From T3Sed10-241 sp036796255 (GTDB taxonomy: Bacteria > Bacteroidota > Bacteroidia > Flavobacteriales_D > Cryomorphaceae): a stretch of DNA of 58,114 nucleotides. The stretch is taken from assembly GCA_036796255.1 (NCBI GenBank), contig DAIRDH010000017.1, positions 1-58,114 on the forward strand. The letters are read 5' to 3'. The notes beneath the pieces were generated by a model, which was given only the letters and a program-made list of their open reading frames with translations, was not told where the DNA came from and did not search any database. Position 1 is the stretch's first letter; each line of letters starts with the position of its first letter. The translations under genes were made by a program, and so were the position numbers. Positions 34,890 to 45,300 of the stretch are shown in pieces.

Positions 34890-37800
34890 CTATTTGGCTT
34901 CTATGGCCTTAATTTGCCCATTCACTGAAGCACCCATTATTGCCGAAGTAATTCCCGCCTCTTTGGCTTCTGAGAGAAACTGCTCAGCCTCTTCTTTACT
35001 TTGAAATTCAGAAGAAACGAACATGGACTGACCTCCGGGACCTTCGATTTTTCTGATTTGCACATCCGACCTTTCCAGAAGGAAAATTGCGACCTCCTGA
35101 GGTAAATCTTCATTAAAACTAGCCAGAACAACAACATAATTTATCTCGTCCTCATCTGATTTTTCATTTAATGCAGGGCTGGTCATTTTTTCATTTTCTC
35201 TATCCTCAACGCTTTCTGAAACTGATTTCTTTGGAGCGGTAGGCATATCCATACCTAAATTCAGTACCTCTTCACCTTCGCGCGCTATGATGCCCTCTGC
35301 TTCTGACAAAGAGATTCTTTTGCCGTTAAAGTATGCAGTGATAAATGCATCATTTACGCCTGCAGTGATCGCGCGTTGCTTTCCTTCACCTGCTGAGGCT
35401 ACCGAGCTAAACCGTCCGCTGGTATATCGTATCAAGCCCTTTTCGGTGAGTTCACTGTTCAACTCGTTCAAATTATAGAGTTGATCGAGCTTGACCGGCT
35501 TGGAATACACGCCTACCTGCACAGTGTAAAACAAACCTCGCACCACCTCTACCTGCACTGCCTCAGCAGCTTCGGGATCGTTGTAGTAATCGGCTTTAGG
35601 CTGCTCGACCAGCTTAGGCGCTACTGTCTCAACAGGTATGATAGCACCTGGACTCTCAATGGCTTCAGAGACCTCAGTGGGCGCCGTGCTATCGGCTGCA
35701 GGAACCGCTTCTTCCGCTTGTGCTTCAGCAAGTAGTGAAGCTGCCTGGCTCAAAATGCTTCTGGCCTGCTCGGCACTGAGACGCTCGCCGTCCACATATG
35801 CCACCACAAAGGCATCTTTATACCCCATGCCCCTAACCAGATTTCGCGCGTCGATGGCCTCACCGTATCCCTTAAACAGACCTGCACGGTATCGGGTAAT
35901 ACCGTTGTCCAGCTTTTGGCCCATAATGGGTGCAATTTCTTGAAACAGGTCTTGTGGAATCGGGTTTCTAAAGGCTCCTATTTGCACCTGAAAGATCAAT
36001 CCATCCGGCATTTCAGGGTCAACCGGAATTGGTTTTTCAGCGCTGTAAACAGCTTTATCAGCAAGTCCGAACAAGGTCTCGTTCACATCGCTGAAGTCTG
36101 TTTTATCGGCAATAATTTCCACGGTGTTCAACCAGTTCCCTTTGTATTCCATCTCCGCGCGCTTTCTGGATGGTTCCTCTGTTACAAGGGTTCCAGAAGG
36201 CACTTCAACTGCACTTTCGGTTTTTGGCACCTCAGTGGTTATATCTGTTTGAAGACTTTCAGCAGCGGTATTATCGGGAACTGTACTTTCAGGTTTTTCA
36301 GCTTCAGGGAATTCCGCAATCACGGTTTCCGTCTTTGCCGCAGCCCTGGGCCTGGCAGGAGCTTCAACCTTTTCTTCCAGCGAGGCAAGGTCTGCAGCTA
36401 CCACAGTATAGGGCGCTGATTTGAGCGCAGCATTTAATTTATTCACCTGGGCAACATCCATCTCGTTCATAGCAAATACAATAGACTGCTCCACCTCCTG
36501 TCGGCGGCTGCGTATTGAGTCACGGCGCACGGAAGCAAAAGCCGCGCTTTGATAATACAACTCTGCCTCAGCCTCTACCCTCTCTGCCTTGTCGAGAATA
36601 AATTGTTTGTTTCGGGCATTGGTTTCTAAAACAACACTTCCCTTAAGCCTTTCTGCTTCACGGCTGCGCTCCTCCGCTTGCGCAAAACTCAGCACTATAG
36701 CTTCAGCATGAAGCACTTCAAGTTTCTTTAGACTATCTGCAATAAGCACTTCCGAGAGGTATTTCAGTTCAGCTGGCAAAGGGTCTAATTCGTCAAGATC
36801 ATCCGCACTTATTCCTTTTGACTTGAGGAGGGTGAATTTTTCCATAGGCTTATCCGCCTGAGCAAATTCAATAGAGTTATTCAACACGGGTGCGACGCGA
36901 ACCAGGCGCTCCCTTCGTTCGGAAGGTATGTCTACCATTGAAATCCCTTTCATTGCTGCCACTTCAATGGCATTTTCGGGTTTCAATTCTACTGCCAGCA
37001 GGTCAACCTGGCCTGACCCATCTTCGGCGGCTTCCGATTGAGCGGCTTCTTGGTCTACACTTTCATTTGCCACGGGCGCAGTAGATGCTTGAACGATCCC
37101 AGTCTCAGACACCTTTAAATCCTGTGGAGGGTTGTTTGTTGTTTTCCCCTCTTCGGGTTCGATTTGCGCCAAGACAGCCTCGTCGCTAATTAAAGAAGCG
37201 CTTTCGTCAGTGGTCTCGCTTGCATCTGAAACTTTGTTTTGTTTTTCAGTCAACTTAAGCTTCGCCACATTCTCTTCGGCCAGCACTTCAGCATCTGCCT
37301 GCGATACAATCGCCTCAAGTGCCACCATCACTTCTTCCATCTCAGTGATGAGGGCGCGCTCCTCCCGCAGCATTTCCGTATATGCGGCAGTATCAAAAGC
37401 GTCCAGTTCATTTTTAAGCTGTCGGTTTTGGGCTATTTCTTCTTCAATTTTCACACTTCTCGAGTATAGTTCAGTCGACTCCTTCTTCAGTGCAGCAGAC
37501 AGTTGACCATTTTGAAGGCCTTCATTCAAGGCTGAATTATTCGCAGAGAAGAAGGCCACTTCGGCAGCATTTGAGGCTTTCAGTATTTTATTCAATTCCA
37601 TGTCTGCCAGCTTCACCTCGTTGGCTGCTTTTTGAAAAGCAGTGTATGCGGCCTCTTTTTCAGCCGGGGTGGCAGCATTTTTATAAGCCTCGGCCTTCAC
37701 TGCAATGTCATTCCGCTTCTCGATGGCTTGACTGGCGGCCTCGTTGAGTCTGGCTCCCGACACATTGGCCTGTAGTGATCGAAATGTGAACTGCTCTAAT

Positions 37801-40800
37801 TCAATGGGTGCAGCATAGGCAATTTGAATCTCTTCCAAATCCATGGCAGGGGCATCCTCCATTTCGACTGAGACAGCTGTATTGGTTTCATTGTCGGCAG
37901 TTGGATTGGTGCTTGCTTGTTGATCTTGATAGGGAATTTGAACATTACCCGTATCGGCCACCATATCAGCTGACTCAGACTCAGTTGCATAACGGTCGGC
38001 CTCTTGTTGCTTATCGGCAAGGAGCGCATCGAGTTTTTGAATTTGTATTTGGAGAATATCACGCGCTTCATCATTGGTCGCATTGTCCAACTCCAAGGTC
38101 AACGCATCGATGCGCGCGCTGAGCTTAACGGTTGATGCCGCGTTGAGCTCAGACATCTTGCGGAGTTTGCCGGTGGTGGAAGCATTGCTATCCTTAGAAT
38201 TTGCATAGCCTTCTTCTATTTCACTGTTCAGACCAGCAATAAATTGATCTACCTCTGCTTCTACAATCCGCGCCTTCTTTACTTCTGTATCCTCGATATT
38301 GGCTGCTTCGAGTGCGATTTCCTTGCCGGGAATTTGTGCGGACATGGCTTCCTCAGTTTCTTCCTTCGCACCGGGTTCAGTAACCGTAATACTTGCCAAA
38401 ACAGCCTGATCGGCATCACGCATTTCTGCAATCATCTGTTTTTCTGCAATTAGCTGCTCAAATCGTTGGCTGATCCGAGGATCATTTGCCGCCTCCGGAC
38501 TGTTTACCAGTACACTAAAAACTTCAATATCATCGTCAATTTTTTCCAGCACACTGCTGTGCGCATCGAGGCGCTTATTTAATTCGCCCATGTTTGCGTT
38601 GGCATCCACCTCTTTAGCAATCATGTCAATATAACCCGGCACAACGTCATCCCAGCTATAAGGTTTTTCCAGGGCAGCTTTAAGTGCGGGACTAATACCC
38701 GACATCTCAGAAACTGATTCAGCTTCATTTGCACGAATTTCGCTGCTATCTGATTGTTTTGTGCCATCATCTCCTGCTACCATAGCGCTGTAAGCCATTG
38801 CACCAACTGATCTTGGCACATACGCGACCCTTCCCTCCATCACGGCCCTGTCTTCTCGGATTTCTAAAACTTTGATCCGTCTTAACTCAATCAGTCGCTC
38901 TGCAGACAGCACCTGATCACCTTCGTTAATTTGGGACAATAAATCTGCTACAATCGCCTCATTCAATACTATTCGTTGTTGTGCTATTTCAGGCGCACTG
39001 AGTCCCGACATTTCAATCGCCGTAAGGGCATCGACATATTGACTGTCAATTTTATTCAAGTCGGCTACAAATGCTGGCGAACTGCTGGCCTCATTGATTT
39101 TTGACTCGAGGCGAATTACATATGACACGTCGAGGGTATCCACATCAGCTATTGCTTCAGCAAGAGAAGGCTTCGCCGCAGCGCTTTTTTGAATGGCTGC
39201 AGCCGATTCGAGTTGAGCAATGAGTTTGTCGATTTTCTCAATCTCTTGCAACTTCTCAGCTTTCATTCTCTTGTAACCCTCGTTTTGTTCCAGTGCTACA
39301 GATTCACCTCTCGCCACATCAACTTCTATGGCGGCCATGGACTCATCAATAATTGATAACCAGTCCATCGCGGCATATTTTCGCGCTTCAGCCTCAGCGA
39401 TGGAAGCTTGTAATTCTTTACCATTCAGATTTTTCCAATCGGGTGCATCGACATCATCCATTTGTTCCTGGCCAGGTCTGTCAATTTCAGGTGTATCATT
39501 AAGGTCCGCTGCGCTGTCGGCTGTATCATTTGGAAGTTCGAAATTCTTACCGGTTTGCCTTTGAGGTATTACAGCAGTGGTGGGCTCAACCGCGGGTACA
39601 TCATTGTCCTGATTGTTCAATTCAGTCTGTACCCCATCCATTTCTGAGACCACTGTTTTGGAGTCTGGCTGAGCTGCTTGATCTATACTCTTGTTCTCAT
39701 CGGGTCTCGCCGATTGGTTATCTGCTGCAGCTTCTGTCATCGCCAAAGACGAATCTTCACTGGCAAGGCGCACTCCTGTGAGTTGCTGAAAGCTCCTCAT
39801 ATTATTGCCGCCGCCGAGTTGTGCTAAGGCTTCGGGGTGTTGCTGAATGTAGGCAGCAGCAGCCTTGCCGTCCAGCTCTACGGTTTCGATAGTGGAAAGC
39901 GCCTGCATAAGAATACCTGCAGCGGGTGCCTCAACCAAGGAGCCATTGTTCTGAAATGCATTGAGCGCTTGCTCGTCCACATTTTGCAAAAGCGCGATTT
40001 GATCATTGACCCTCAATGCCGCGGCTTCTTTTTCCAAAGCAGATTCATATGCCCTGGAGATGGATTGCTCCAAATCGGCAATTCCAACATTCAAACGTTG
40101 CACTTCCGCTTCAGCTTCACTGGCTGCTTTGCCTTTGAGGTTTTCGGCCTGCCTCTGTTTGGCGTTTCGGTTGGAAATGAGTTCTTCTGACTCTGTGCGC
40201 ATATTGCTTGCCCGACGCATGTAGCGGTCGGCTTCGATTCTGGCTTCTTTTGCCGCAAGGCTCACCTCGGCCACCATGTCGACCCGTGCGGCCACCCGGT
40301 CAAAGTTTTTGAGACGCTCATTTTCTGCCCGTAACGCCGCCAACGCAATGTCGTAGTCGCCGGTGGCGATGTCGGCCTCGAGTATTTCCACTGCGCTTCT
40401 TTCATTTTCGGCTCTGCCATTCACTTCCACATACCTTTTACCAAGTGCTTCGGAAAGTTCCTGCGCAGTGCGCGCTCGCTCAAGGGCCTCGCGTGCCTGC
40501 CATTGGGCTACAGCAGCTTCATAACTCGACTTGCCTCCATCTGTTGAGGGATCTACCTTTGCCCGCGCTTCGGCCAAAGCAATTTGCTTTTCTGCTTCAG
40601 CATATTGCTCATTGGCCTGCTGAGCCATCAGTGACTGCTGGGCACGCAATTTCGCAGCGTTTCTTTCAAAAAGTTCAACCCGCTGGTATGCATTCTGAAG
40701 CACCTCGTCATTGCTCAGTCCAGCTCCAAATCCAGCATCATTGTAAGCCATCTTTGCATCTTTGCCTTTGGCTTGCTGGGCCACAGGTTCAGAAGGGGTC

Positions 40801-42248
40801 TCAGGCACATCGTCAAAATTGATTTCGAGCTCGGCGCGCTTGCGCAGCATTTCCTGAACGAGCGCTGAGAGATCTCCTTGATACTTCTGGCCGAAACGGT
40901 TATTGATAATCAGCTTCTCAAGGCCAGAGGGTGCCACGAGCTCCATATCCTGCAGGTATGCACTAAGGCCATCGCCCTGCGGTATATCGACCATTCCCGA
41001 ATGTGCCTGTCTGCTCCCCTGCGCTTCCACCGAAAGCTTATACTTGCCGCTTTTTGGAAAACTGAGCAGGTAATCGCCCGTGCCGGGATCGGAATACTGC
41101 ACGTCGACACGTTTGTTGGTTGCCGCATCGGTTACGATGATTTTGATGGTGCGCTGTCCCGGGCTTATGCGGTTGGCAAAGCTGCCTTTCACAAGGGTGA
41201 GCTCCACGGGCGCCATGTCTACATTGACGCGGTACACATGCAGGTCGCCCTGTCGGCTGCTACGGCCCGAGGCAAAATTGGCCAGACGATTCAGGCTGTC
41301 TGCAATGTAAAAAATGTCGTCGTCAGGGGTATTGATAGCGAAGTCCATATTGGCCGGCGAGCCAAATGTTCCAGACATTGCATCGTATGATGCGCGGAAG
41401 ATATCGTACCCACCCATGCTGCTGTGGCCTTTGCTGGAAAAGTAAAAAGTTTTGCCATCGGGATGCATGTAGGGGAAGTCATCGTCGTAAGGCGTGTTGA
41501 TATTTCCCGGAAGGGGAGCAGGAGTGCTGTATCCGCCGCCGGGGAGCACCTGAGCGCTGTATATGTCGAGGCCATTCTGGCCATCCTTACCATAGCTGGA
41601 GAAATACACCGTCGTACCCTCCCCGCGAAAGTGAATGAGAGATCTGTGGTTGTTTTTAACATCAAGCGATGTGAGAAGCTCCTCAGGTGTCACCAATATT
41701 TTGCCACCAATGGAAGAGAGGTCATAAAGTCTAAAAAATTCGCGTTCCGTAGTTTTTTTCTTGTCGAGTACCGTTACGTCCTTGATTTGACTTAACAAAG
41801 TTTGCCCGTTGCGGGCAGTTTCCATGACCTGCGTGATTTGCCACTGTCCTGCATCTTTTTTTGATGCCTTTTCGGCAAATTTCTGGTAAGCACCGAGGGC
41901 ATCCGCGAATTGATAGTTTAGGTGATACGCCCTTCCCAGGAAGTACCACACCCGCACATCCACCCCTGGTTTTCCACTGGCGAACTTGAGGTACTTGATG
42001 GCTTCTTCACGTTTGCCAGGATCGCCATAAAGTGCAGTGGCGCCGTATTTAAAATTGTAATCAACGTTGCCTGGTTCGAGGCTTAGTAACTGCGCATAGC
42101 CTGTCATGGCATCGCCATAGTCGCCATTCTCAAAGAGTGTGTTCGACTCTTGTAGCAGATCTTTTGGGCTGTACTGTCCCCATGATGGTGAGGACCAAAA
42201 TAATAGCAGCACAAGAAAATATGGGCCGTATGGGGTAAGAGGCACCAA
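34890..42248 (-). CDS. Giant exported protein: TPR, PD40 propeller, coiled coil, SPOR repeats
   Basis: 2452 aa. No ATG near the signal peptide (PYFLVLLLFWSSPSWGQ); the frame starts at TTG 42248 or GTG 42245. Order: TPR-like repeats (about 25-140; LFENGDYGDAMTGYAQLLSL); PD40 beta-propeller repeats (about 195-345; DDDFPYMHPDGKTFYFSSKG); an Ig-like segment; then about 1600 residues of Glu/Ala-rich helices and coiled coil with acidic linkers. Three C-terminal SPOR-type units follow: GLIFQVQIGAFRNPIPQDLF, GLFYTVQVGVYSKPVKLDQL, NYVVVLASFNEDLPQEVAIF. SPOR domains bind glycan strands of peptidoglycan, so it is probably a large periplasmic scaffold, perhaps linked to gliding, division or outer-membrane organisation (inference). 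Confidence 0.85.
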   Translation of the reverse strand: MVPLTPYGPYFLVLLLFWSSPSWGQYSPKDLLQESNTLFENGDYGDAMTGYAQLLSLEPGNVDYNFKYGATALYGDPGKREEAIKYLKFASGKPGVDVRVWYFLGRAYHLNYQFADALGAYQKFAEKASKKDAGQWQITQVMETARNGQTLLSQIKDVTVLDKKKTTEREFFRLYDLSSIGGKILVTPEELLTSLDVKNNHRSLIHFRGEGTTVYFSSYGKDGQNGLDIYSAQVLPGGGYSTPAPLPGNINTPYDDDFPYMHPDGKTFYFSSKGHSSMGGYDIFRASYDAMSGTFGSPANMDFAINTPDDDIFYIADSLNRLANFASGRSSRQGDLHVYRVNVDMAPVELTLVKGSFANRISPGQRTIKIIVTDAATNKRVDVQYSDPGTGDYLLSFPKSGKYKLSVEAQGSRQAHSGMVDIPQGDGLSAYLQDMELVAPSGLEKLIINNRFGQKYQGDLSALVQEMLRKRAELEINFDDVPETPSEPVAQQAKGKDAKMAYNDAGFGAGLSNDEVLQNAYQRVELFERNAAKLRAQQSLMAQQANEQYAEAEKQIALAEARAKVDPSTDGGKSSYEAAVAQWQAREALERARTAQELSEALGKRYVEVNGRAENERSAVEILEADIATGDYDIALAALRAENERLKNFDRVAARVDMVAEVSLAAKEARIEADRYMRRASNMRTESEELISNRNAKQRQAENLKGKAASEAEAEVQRLNVGIADLEQSISRAYESALEKEAAALRVNDQIALLQNVDEQALNAFQNNGSLVEAPAAGILMQALSTIETVELDGKAAAAYIQQHPEALAQLGGGNNMRSFQQLTGVRLASEDSSLAMTEAAADNQSARPDENKSIDQAAQPDSKTVVSEMDGVQTELNNQDNDVPAVEPTTAVIPQRQTGKNFELPNDTADSAADLNDTPEIDRPGQEQMDDVDAPDWKNLNGKELQASIAEAEARKYAAMDWLSIIDESMAAIEVDVARGESVALEQNEGYKRMKAEKLQEIEKIDKLIAQLESAAAIQKSAAAKPSLAEAIADVDTLDVSYVIRLESKINEASSSPAFVADLNKIDSQYVDALTAIEMSGLSAPEIAQQRIVLNEAIVADLLSQINEGDQVLSAERLIELRRIKVLEIREDRAVMEGRVAYVPRSVGAMAYSAMVAGDDGTKQSDSSEIRANEAESVSEMSGISPALKAALEKPYSWDDVVPGYIDMIAKEVDANANMGELNKRLDAHSSVLEKIDDDIEVFSVLVNSPEAANDPRISQRFEQLIAEKQMIAEMRDADQAVLASITVTEPGAKEETEEAMSAQIPGKEIALEAANIEDTEVKKARIVEAEVDQFIAGLNSEIEEGYANSKDSNASTTGKLRKMSELNAASTVKLSARIDALTLELDNATNDEARDILQIQIQKLDALLADKQQEADRYATESESADMVADTGNVQIPYQDQQASTNPTADNETNTAVSVEMEDAPAMDLEEIQIAYAAPIELEQFTFRSLQANVSGARLNEAASQAIEKRNDIAVKAEAYKNAATPAEKEAAYTAFQKAANEVKLADMELNKILKASNAAEVAFFSANNSALNEGLQNGQLSAALKKESTELYSRSVKIEEEIAQNRQLKNELDAFDTAAYTEMLREERALITEMEEVMVALEAIVSQADAEVLAEENVAKLKLTEKQNKVSDASETTDESASLISDEAVLAQIEPEEGKTTNNPPQDLKVSETGIVQASTAPVANESVDQEAAQSEAAEDGSGQVDLLAVELKPENAIEVAAMKGISMVDIPSERRERLVRVAPVLNNSIEFAQADKPMEKFTLLKSKGISADDLDELDPLPAELKYLSEVLIADSLKKLEVLHAEAIVLSFAQAEERSREAERLKGSVVLETNARNKQFILDKAERVEAEAELYYQSAAFASVRRDSIRSRRQEVEQSIVFAMNEMDVAQVNKLNAALKSAPYTVVAADLASLEEKVEAPARPRAAAKTETVIAEFPEAEKPESTVPDNTAAESLQTDITTEVPKTESAVEVPSGTLVTEEPSRKRAEMEYKGNWLNTVEIIADKTDFSDVNETLFGLADKAVYSAEKPIPVDPEMPDGLIFQVQIGAFRNPIPQDLFQEIAPIMGQKLDNGITRYRAGLFKGYGEAIDARNLVRGMGYKDAFVVAYVDGERLSAEQARSILSQAASLLAEAQAEEAVPAADSTAPTEVSEAIESPGAIIPVETVAPKLVEQPKADYYNDPEAAEAVQVEVVRGLFYTVQVGVYSKPVKLDQLYNLNELNSELTEKGLIRYTSGRFSSVASAGEGKQRAITAGVNDAFITAYFNGKRISLSEAEGIIAREGEEVLNLGMDMPTAPKKSVSESVEDRENEKMTSPALNEKSDEDEINYVVVLASFNEDLPQEVAIFLLERSDVQIRKIEGPGGQSMFVSSEFQSKEEAEQFLSEAKEAGITSAIMGASVNGQIKAIEAK

Positions 42249-42324
42249 TGTTTAGTTTAAGGTCTTTAGCTTACGTATGAACGCACAGTTTGTTGCGCTA
42301 AAGAAACCAAATAATTACGGCATT

Positions 42325-45300
42325 CTAAAACATGAATTGATCGACAAAAATATTCTGCTTAGATTTTGATCCCAACATGTAATTGTAGTCGTCTTCCTTC
42401 TTGTCTCCGGACAGCTTTCTCTTGTCGTCTTTAATTTCCATTAAAATATTGTTGAACTCCTTGTCGGAAGCGAAAGCTTGCATCAATCCTCGTTTATATG
42501 TGAAGTAATACCAATTTGCATCGTCAACCTCTAAATATACGTGGATAATGTCACCACTCGCTTTTTTCTCAAAGACCACTTTGCCAGGTACCTGCCTGAA
42601 GAACATGTTTTTACCGATACCGGCAATTCCGATATCGCCAGTTGAAACAAAAGATTCGAGGGTGGCATCCCATTTCATGGTAATATCTGATATGAAGAGT
42701 GTCTTTTTAAGGGCCTCAGGCATTTTTTTCAAAGTACCGCTGAGACTGAGCTCTGAGATCACCTTGTCGCTCTCTTCGAGGCCCATAATTTCGCGCACAG
42801 CATATTCATAGTTGCTCTTTGAAAAATCTACCGGCTTCAAGTCTGGTGCACTGAGCAGGTATTTTTCCATTCGGGCCAAGGCCTCATCACTAAAAAAGAA
42901 GTTCATGGACATCGACAGTTCCATTTTTAGATTTTCATCGAGAGGTTCATAGCTCACCTTTCCCATCACATCAAGGTCAAACTGGCCCAGTTTTTCAGTA
43001 AGCTCCAATCGGCCTTGGGCACTAAGAGCGCAGCTTCCCTTGTCGAGCGAAACATAATTGCCAGGGAGGCTTTTCTGGTTGAGCTTGTCTTTTGAACCCA
43101 CTTCATAGCGTTGCCCGTTCTTATTGAAATACAGGAATCCCCTTGCAGTTGATACCGTTCTGTCGTCGGGAAATTTAAGTGCTGAAAGGAAAGCTCCATA
43201 AATTTCATAAGGATCTTTGGTAAGGCCGATTCCCACTTCCACCGGGTTTCCTCTATCGTCGAACAGCATCGTATCCACTGGAATCATTACGAGCTCAGGA
43301 TCAATGAGGGAGCTGAACTTCATCCAGTTTCTGTCAAGGCTCTCACAATCATGTACAATTCGTGTACTTCCGTCAAAAGTCAAAAATTTATCATTTGACC
43401 TGAGCAACACCTGTCCTTGGTATTCGAAGTGCGGACTGAGGAAGAAGGATTCATTTGCTCCTACCTTACCAGAACCTATGGTTTGCAAGCTCGTGTCAAC
43501 TGACACACTGGTAAAGTGCAGCTTGTTGGCGGCCTTATTCTCATCAATGTAGAAGTAATCGCCACTGCCCACATAGTCAAAACGGGAAATAATATTCACA
43601 CTGGCATTCTCAATGGTGTGGTATTGCGTCACGTAATTCGCAAGTATACTTGCGCGCACCAGTGGATCCATTTTTGCCTTACGGCGAATGACTACGCGTC
43701 CGCTATCCGGTGTGATTTTAGCATCTGCAACGCGAATCCAAGGTATCTGATCGGCCGTAATCGTATAGGAATCAAGGTCGTAAATTGCCTGAGGTGACAT
43801 AAAGTTCAATGAATCCTGGTCTTTTTGCACGCTGAAGAAGTTAGACCGGCTCATATCGAGCTCCGTATCGATCACGAAGTCGGTCATCATTTCGCGCGAG
43901 GTATTAAGCGCTATGTCATTTTTATCCATAAACCACTTAAATTCATCCATATAACAGATGTACTCATTTACAGGAAATTCCACTTTGGTTTCATCCCCAT
44001 TGGACTTAAACTCCCCCAATCTGTTGGCAAAATCAATGTGCGCGCTCACATCATCGGTACTAAAGGCCAGGTTGGCTTCCTGCAAAGCCAATAATCTGAA
44101 TGCCGCGGTATCTGAATCAAAGGTCTCAAGCGAATACGTTATAAGATCGGCCTCGAGCTCAGCTCCTGAAAACTCCATGATACCGTTGCCTGTGAGCCCT
44201 TCAGGCGTGAGTTCGAGCGTGCCCGACTTAAGTTCAGCCTGACCATCGTACATGCTTATGTGCTCCTTTAGCACCTCGGCATTGAGTGCATCTTTTGCAG
44301 GCAAAAAAGTAAGATTAATGGCATCAGCATGGGCCTCAGGCACCTGTGGAGGTGCACTCTTTGACTCATTTACAAAGCTCGTGGTGATGGCCCGGGTGCT
44401 GTCCGGGTAAAATGTAAATCCCTCAGACATAGAAGTGCTTGTAAGGTATGCCAACTCCCCATCTCCCTGTAGACCGCTGTAGTTGAGCTTAATATCACGG
44501 GTAAAGTTGGCCTTTCCACCATAGAGCGGAAGACCATTAGCGGAAGTAGAACGCACAAATCCGAGTGAATAATCATCCTGTACCCGAATTGACTCTTCAA
44601 GGTCAGGGAATATTCCACCCGAAACAAATTTTCCCTCGAGGGCAATTTGCTCAGGGGCAAAGTTATCAAGACTGTCGATCACGAAAGGCTCCAATTCAAA
44701 GAATACCTTTTCGCGCTCATAAACCCCTTTCTGAATGGCCCCATTGTCATAAAATACAAAGGATGGACGATCGCAGGTAAACACGGGATATTCCGTAAAT
44801 TCTTCCTGCAAACCAGATTTATTGAATGGATTGTCAATCTCAAGGGTTCCCCCCACTCCTTCGATTACGTTTTTGACACGTCGTAATGATTTAGAGGTTG
44901 GCTTGAAATCTTCCACATAGAGCCGGCACGAGTCCACGGCAATCAAATCGATCAGGAACTTGTCGTAGTTAAAAAAGTATTCCTGGCCGTAAAACTCAAA
45001 CCGTCCAGACTTTACTACCCCACCGAAGTAGAAGTCGCGGTTCTTGCGGACACTTACGTCGCCCCCGGCCGGATAGATCACAACATTCTGAGAATCTGAT
45101 AATAAAATTTGCTCCACCCCCTTGAGCTTGAGGTCCAGGTTTATAAGGTTCAATTCTGCGTTACGCCCATCGGGTACATCTGAATTGAATAGCAGTACGT
45201 CATAATCAATTTTACCTGCAGCTGCTGAGATATAATCATAAAGCTTTGGACGAATTTCCACACTTTGGCTTTGAATATCATAGCTTATGAAGCCTTTGTT

